The position numbers were made by a program, and so were the translations under genes. From contig DYPB01000073.1 in NCBI GenBank assembly GCA_020720185.1, forward strand, positions 1 to 10,535: a stretch of 10,535 nt of DNA, written 5' to 3'. The stretch's first letter is position 1. Each line of letters starts with the position of its first letter. The notes under the pieces were generated by a model. That model was not told where the DNA came from, did no database searches, and saw only the letters and a list, made by a program, of their open reading frames with translations. This DNA is from Flavobacterium psychrophilum. GTDB lineage: Bacteria > Bacteroidota > Bacteroidia > Flavobacteriales > Flavobacteriaceae. Below are positions 9,434 through 10,535 of this stretch, one piece after another.

Positions 9434-9581
9434 TTCAGTAATTATAATGCCAATATAAATGAAACTTACAGAAATAAAACAAAAAGAGTATCAGAAAAAA
9501 AATAAATTTATAAAGAAACTAATTTTTAGAACCCATCTTAAATAGTTACATTAAAAGTTATTCGATAGTAAAATTAAAAAT

Positions 9582-10214
9582 TTGAAAATTACTCAAAAAA
9601 TATTATCTACACTCACTATATTATTGCTATCAACGGCAATAACAACAATTTACGCACAAGATATCCAGCAACCTGTTGGTATGACCATCTTCAATTCTGA
9701 TAATTTTTATGCCGCCGATAATACAATAACTGTACAAAACGGATTTACAACCGTGTTAGACAACACCAACAGCGAAATTTTAACAACATCTAATTCTACC
9801 CCCAAAGAAAAAGAACTTGTTGTAAATAAAAGATTAAACAAGCTTAAAACCACTCGTAAACAACTGCATTTAGTTGTTGCAAAACCACAAAAATCAGAAG
9901 AAAAATACACAAACCCAACAGTTATCTCTTGGGGCAATTCACCGTATGGCAATAATTCATTATATATAGGAACAAATAATTCCTTTGCAGTTGTTCCCAC
10001 AACAACAACCAACAACCAAAAAACAAATACACACCCCGTTTGTCATTTCGACAAAGGAGAAATCCCATTAGCAAAAGCATTACAAGTAATATTCCAAAAA
10101 CAATCAATTTCATCTCATGATATTGTTTTTATCTCAAATTATTATTCTAAAACTTCAAGAATAAGACCGCCTCCGACCCCCACTACCACCGAAGGAGGAA
10201 TTGCTGTCTGCTAA
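9582..10214 (+). CDS. Unrecognised, probably exported protein with repeat-derived C-terminal region
   Basis: I do not recognise the family. The 210-residue frame opens with TTG; no ATG or GTG is available in frame between the upstream stop at 9552 and the signal peptide. That signal peptide (MKITQKILSTLTILLLSTAITTIYA, cleavage after Ala25, then QDIQQ) supports this start and export to the periplasm or beyond. The mature part is rich in Thr, Asn and Ser, with a Lys/Arg-rich stretch at about residues 66-102 and a T/N run near 140-150. No catalytic motif is visible. From about residue 154 onward the protein is partly encoded by sequences resembling dispersed repeats: VCHFDKGEI (10041-10066) and the tail RPPPTPTTTEGG (10167-10199). 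The original C-terminus may therefore have been lost or replaced. The N-terminal half looks like a real gene; the C-terminal end may not be functional. Confidence 0.6.
   Translation: MKITQKILSTLTILLLSTAITTIYAQDIQQPVGMTIFNSDNFYAADNTITVQNGFTTVLDNTNSEILTTSNSTPKEKELVVNKRLNKLKTTRKQLHLVVAKPQKSEEKYTNPTVISWGNSPYGNNSLYIGTNNSFAVVPTTTTNNQKTNTHPVCHFDKGEIPLAKALQVIFQKQSISSHDIVFISNYYSKTSRIRPPPTPTTTEGGIAVC
10041..10066. repeat. Dispersed-repeat-like imperfect inverted repeat in the 9582-10214 reading frame
   Basis: The sequence has the form TGTCATTTCGAC then AAAGGAGAAATCCC, with ATTTC (10045-10049) and GAAAT (10059-10063) as inverted arms. From memory it resembles a short element scattered through many Bacteroidota genomes, whose spurious translations read like CHFD-x-x-E. 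The recognition is recalled knowledge, not a search. Here it is translated as V-C-H-F-D-K-G-E-I-P. Confidence 0.5.
10167..10199 (-). repeat. Degenerate GC-rich repeat element at the 3' end of the 9582-10214 gene
   Basis: CCTCC (10170-10174) and GGAGG (10194-10198) form inverted arms around a C-rich interior. Read on the minus strand the order is CCTCCTTCGG, then a short spacer, then TGGGGGTCGGAGG. This is the same arm-TTC-arm followed by TGGGG layout as the elements at 5577-5606 and 10502-10535, but with an imperfect central stem. It encodes the last residues of the protein, including the P-P-P-T-P-T-T-T run, and ends 15 bases before the stop codon. Confidence 0.4.
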
Positions 10215-10316
10215 AATTTTGTTAAAGGATTTTGTGAATACTATTTCTATTTGCTATTCATACAGTCAAGTTTCCCTTTCGGAGCTATTGGACTCATGAG
10301 TCTAAAAGACATCTAT

Positions 10317-10335
10317 ATTTGATAAACTATCAAAT
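10317..10335. repeat. Perfect 8-bp stem-loop
   Basis: ATTTGATA and TATCAAAT pair perfectly around an AAC loop. The stem is AT-rich and lacks a following T run on the plus strand, so it is more likely an operator-like site or an RNA stem than a terminator. Its function is unknown. Confidence 0.45.
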
Positions 10336-10501
10336 TGTGGTTCTCTATAACATAAGCCTTACAAACCTACGGAAATAGAAAAACATTTCAGTATTCAGGT
10401 GGCAGTTAATAACAAACTGTCAATATGAGCGTAGTTGTAGTCGCTTATGGACATTATTTATAATAACAATAAAAACACCTCCCAACAAGCCAGTGTAGCT
10501 G

Positions 10502-10535
10502 CCCCTCTCCTTTGGAGAGGGGTTGGGGTGAGGTT
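10502..10535 (+). repeat. GC-rich palindromic dispersed repeat, running to the window edge
   Basis: CCCCTCTCC (10502-10510) and GGAGAGGGG (10514-10522) form a perfect 9-bp stem with a TTT loop, followed by TTGGGGTGAGGTT. Such elements are, from general knowledge, common in multiple copies in flavobacterial genomes. The arm-loop-arm and (C/T)TGGGG tail match the element inside scpA. The element may continue beyond base 10535. Confidence 0.65.

Larger units (their letters stand above)
9236..9581. other. Divergent intergenic region rich in A-tracts
   Basis: This 346-bp stretch separates the minus-strand mutase operon from the plus-strand gene at 9582 and should hold both promoters. No reading frame of note is present. 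The plus strand carries many A runs: 7-9 long at about 9271, 9294, 9345, 9384, 9414 and 9495, with shorter ones between. Such A-tracts can bend DNA, although I cannot compute whether they are phased with the helix. Candidate -7 boxes are listed separately. No clear intrinsic terminator or riboswitch is visible. Confidence 0.7.
10215..10535. other. Gene-free region with several small palindromes
   Basis: All six frames are broken by stops and I recognise no RNA gene. The stretch contains a perfect 12-bp palindrome GACTCATGAGTC (10291-10302), the 8-bp stem-loop at 10317-10335, a weaker hairpin (GGCAGTT/AACTGTC, 10401-10421, one G-T pair) and the GC-rich repeat at the right edge. None is followed by a T run as an intrinsic terminator would be. 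It could be decayed mobile or coding DNA, or a carrier of short repeats. Confidence 0.6.

Noticed and set aside
9707..10113. Minus-strand open frames at 9707-10015 and 9922-10113 opposite the exported protein gene
   Set aside because: They are hydrophobic or low-complexity shadow translations; the plus-strand frame has a signal peptide and a candidate promoter.
10425..10463. A tiny reading frame ATG to TAA encoding 12 residues beginning MSVVVVAYG
   Set aside because: It is too short, with no homology or context that I can name. It could be a remnant of a longer gene, but there is no evidence.

Overview
The window reads as chromosomal DNA of a member of the Bacteroidota, most likely a Flavobacterium-like marine or freshwater flavobacterium. 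The evidence is: AT-rich composition with long A and T runs; a large secreted protein ending in the gliding-motility-associated (type B) C-terminal signal of the type IX secretion system, a machinery confined to this phylum; promoter-like TAnnTTTG boxes; A-rich sequence instead of strong Shine-Dalgarno sites; and a short methylmalonyl-CoA mutase small subunit of the flavobacterial kind. The genus is an inference; no rRNA or marker gene is present.

Layout. (1) Bases 99-3425, minus strand: an 1108-residue cell-surface or secreted protein with repeated SprB-like modules and a type IX sorting domain. (2) Bases 3528-9235, minus strand: four tightly spaced genes that look like one operon. Read in transcription order they are an ABC-transporter ATPase (8249-9235), the methylmalonyl-CoA mutase small subunit mutA (6855-8216), an exported seven-bladed beta-propeller of the lactonase family (5663-6766) and the catalytic B12-binding mutase large subunit scpA/mutB (3528-5654). 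Gaps are 32, 88 and 8 bp. (3) Bases 9236-9581: a divergent, A-tract-rich intergenic region. (4) Bases 9582-10214, plus strand: an unrecognised, probably exported 210-residue protein with a TTG start. (5) Bases 10215-10535: no gene, several small palindromes, and a GC-rich palindromic repeat running off the right edge.

How the genes work together. The two mutase subunits form the adenosylcobalamin-dependent enzyme that interconverts (R)-methylmalonyl-CoA and succinyl-CoA, linking propionyl-CoA metabolism to the citric acid cycle. The lactonase-like protein and the ABC ATPase have no obvious step in that pathway; their place in the operon is the unexplained part of the cluster.

The most interesting signal is not a classical system. 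Short GC-rich dispersed-repeat sequences sit in this AT-rich DNA, and at least two are inside reading frames. One encodes a Pro/Gly-rich insertion near the N-terminus of the mutase large subunit. Two others supply much of the C-terminal third of the 9582-10214 protein. I see no CRISPR array, tRNA, rRNA, transposase or phage gene, and I do not think the window holds an undescribed multi-gene system.
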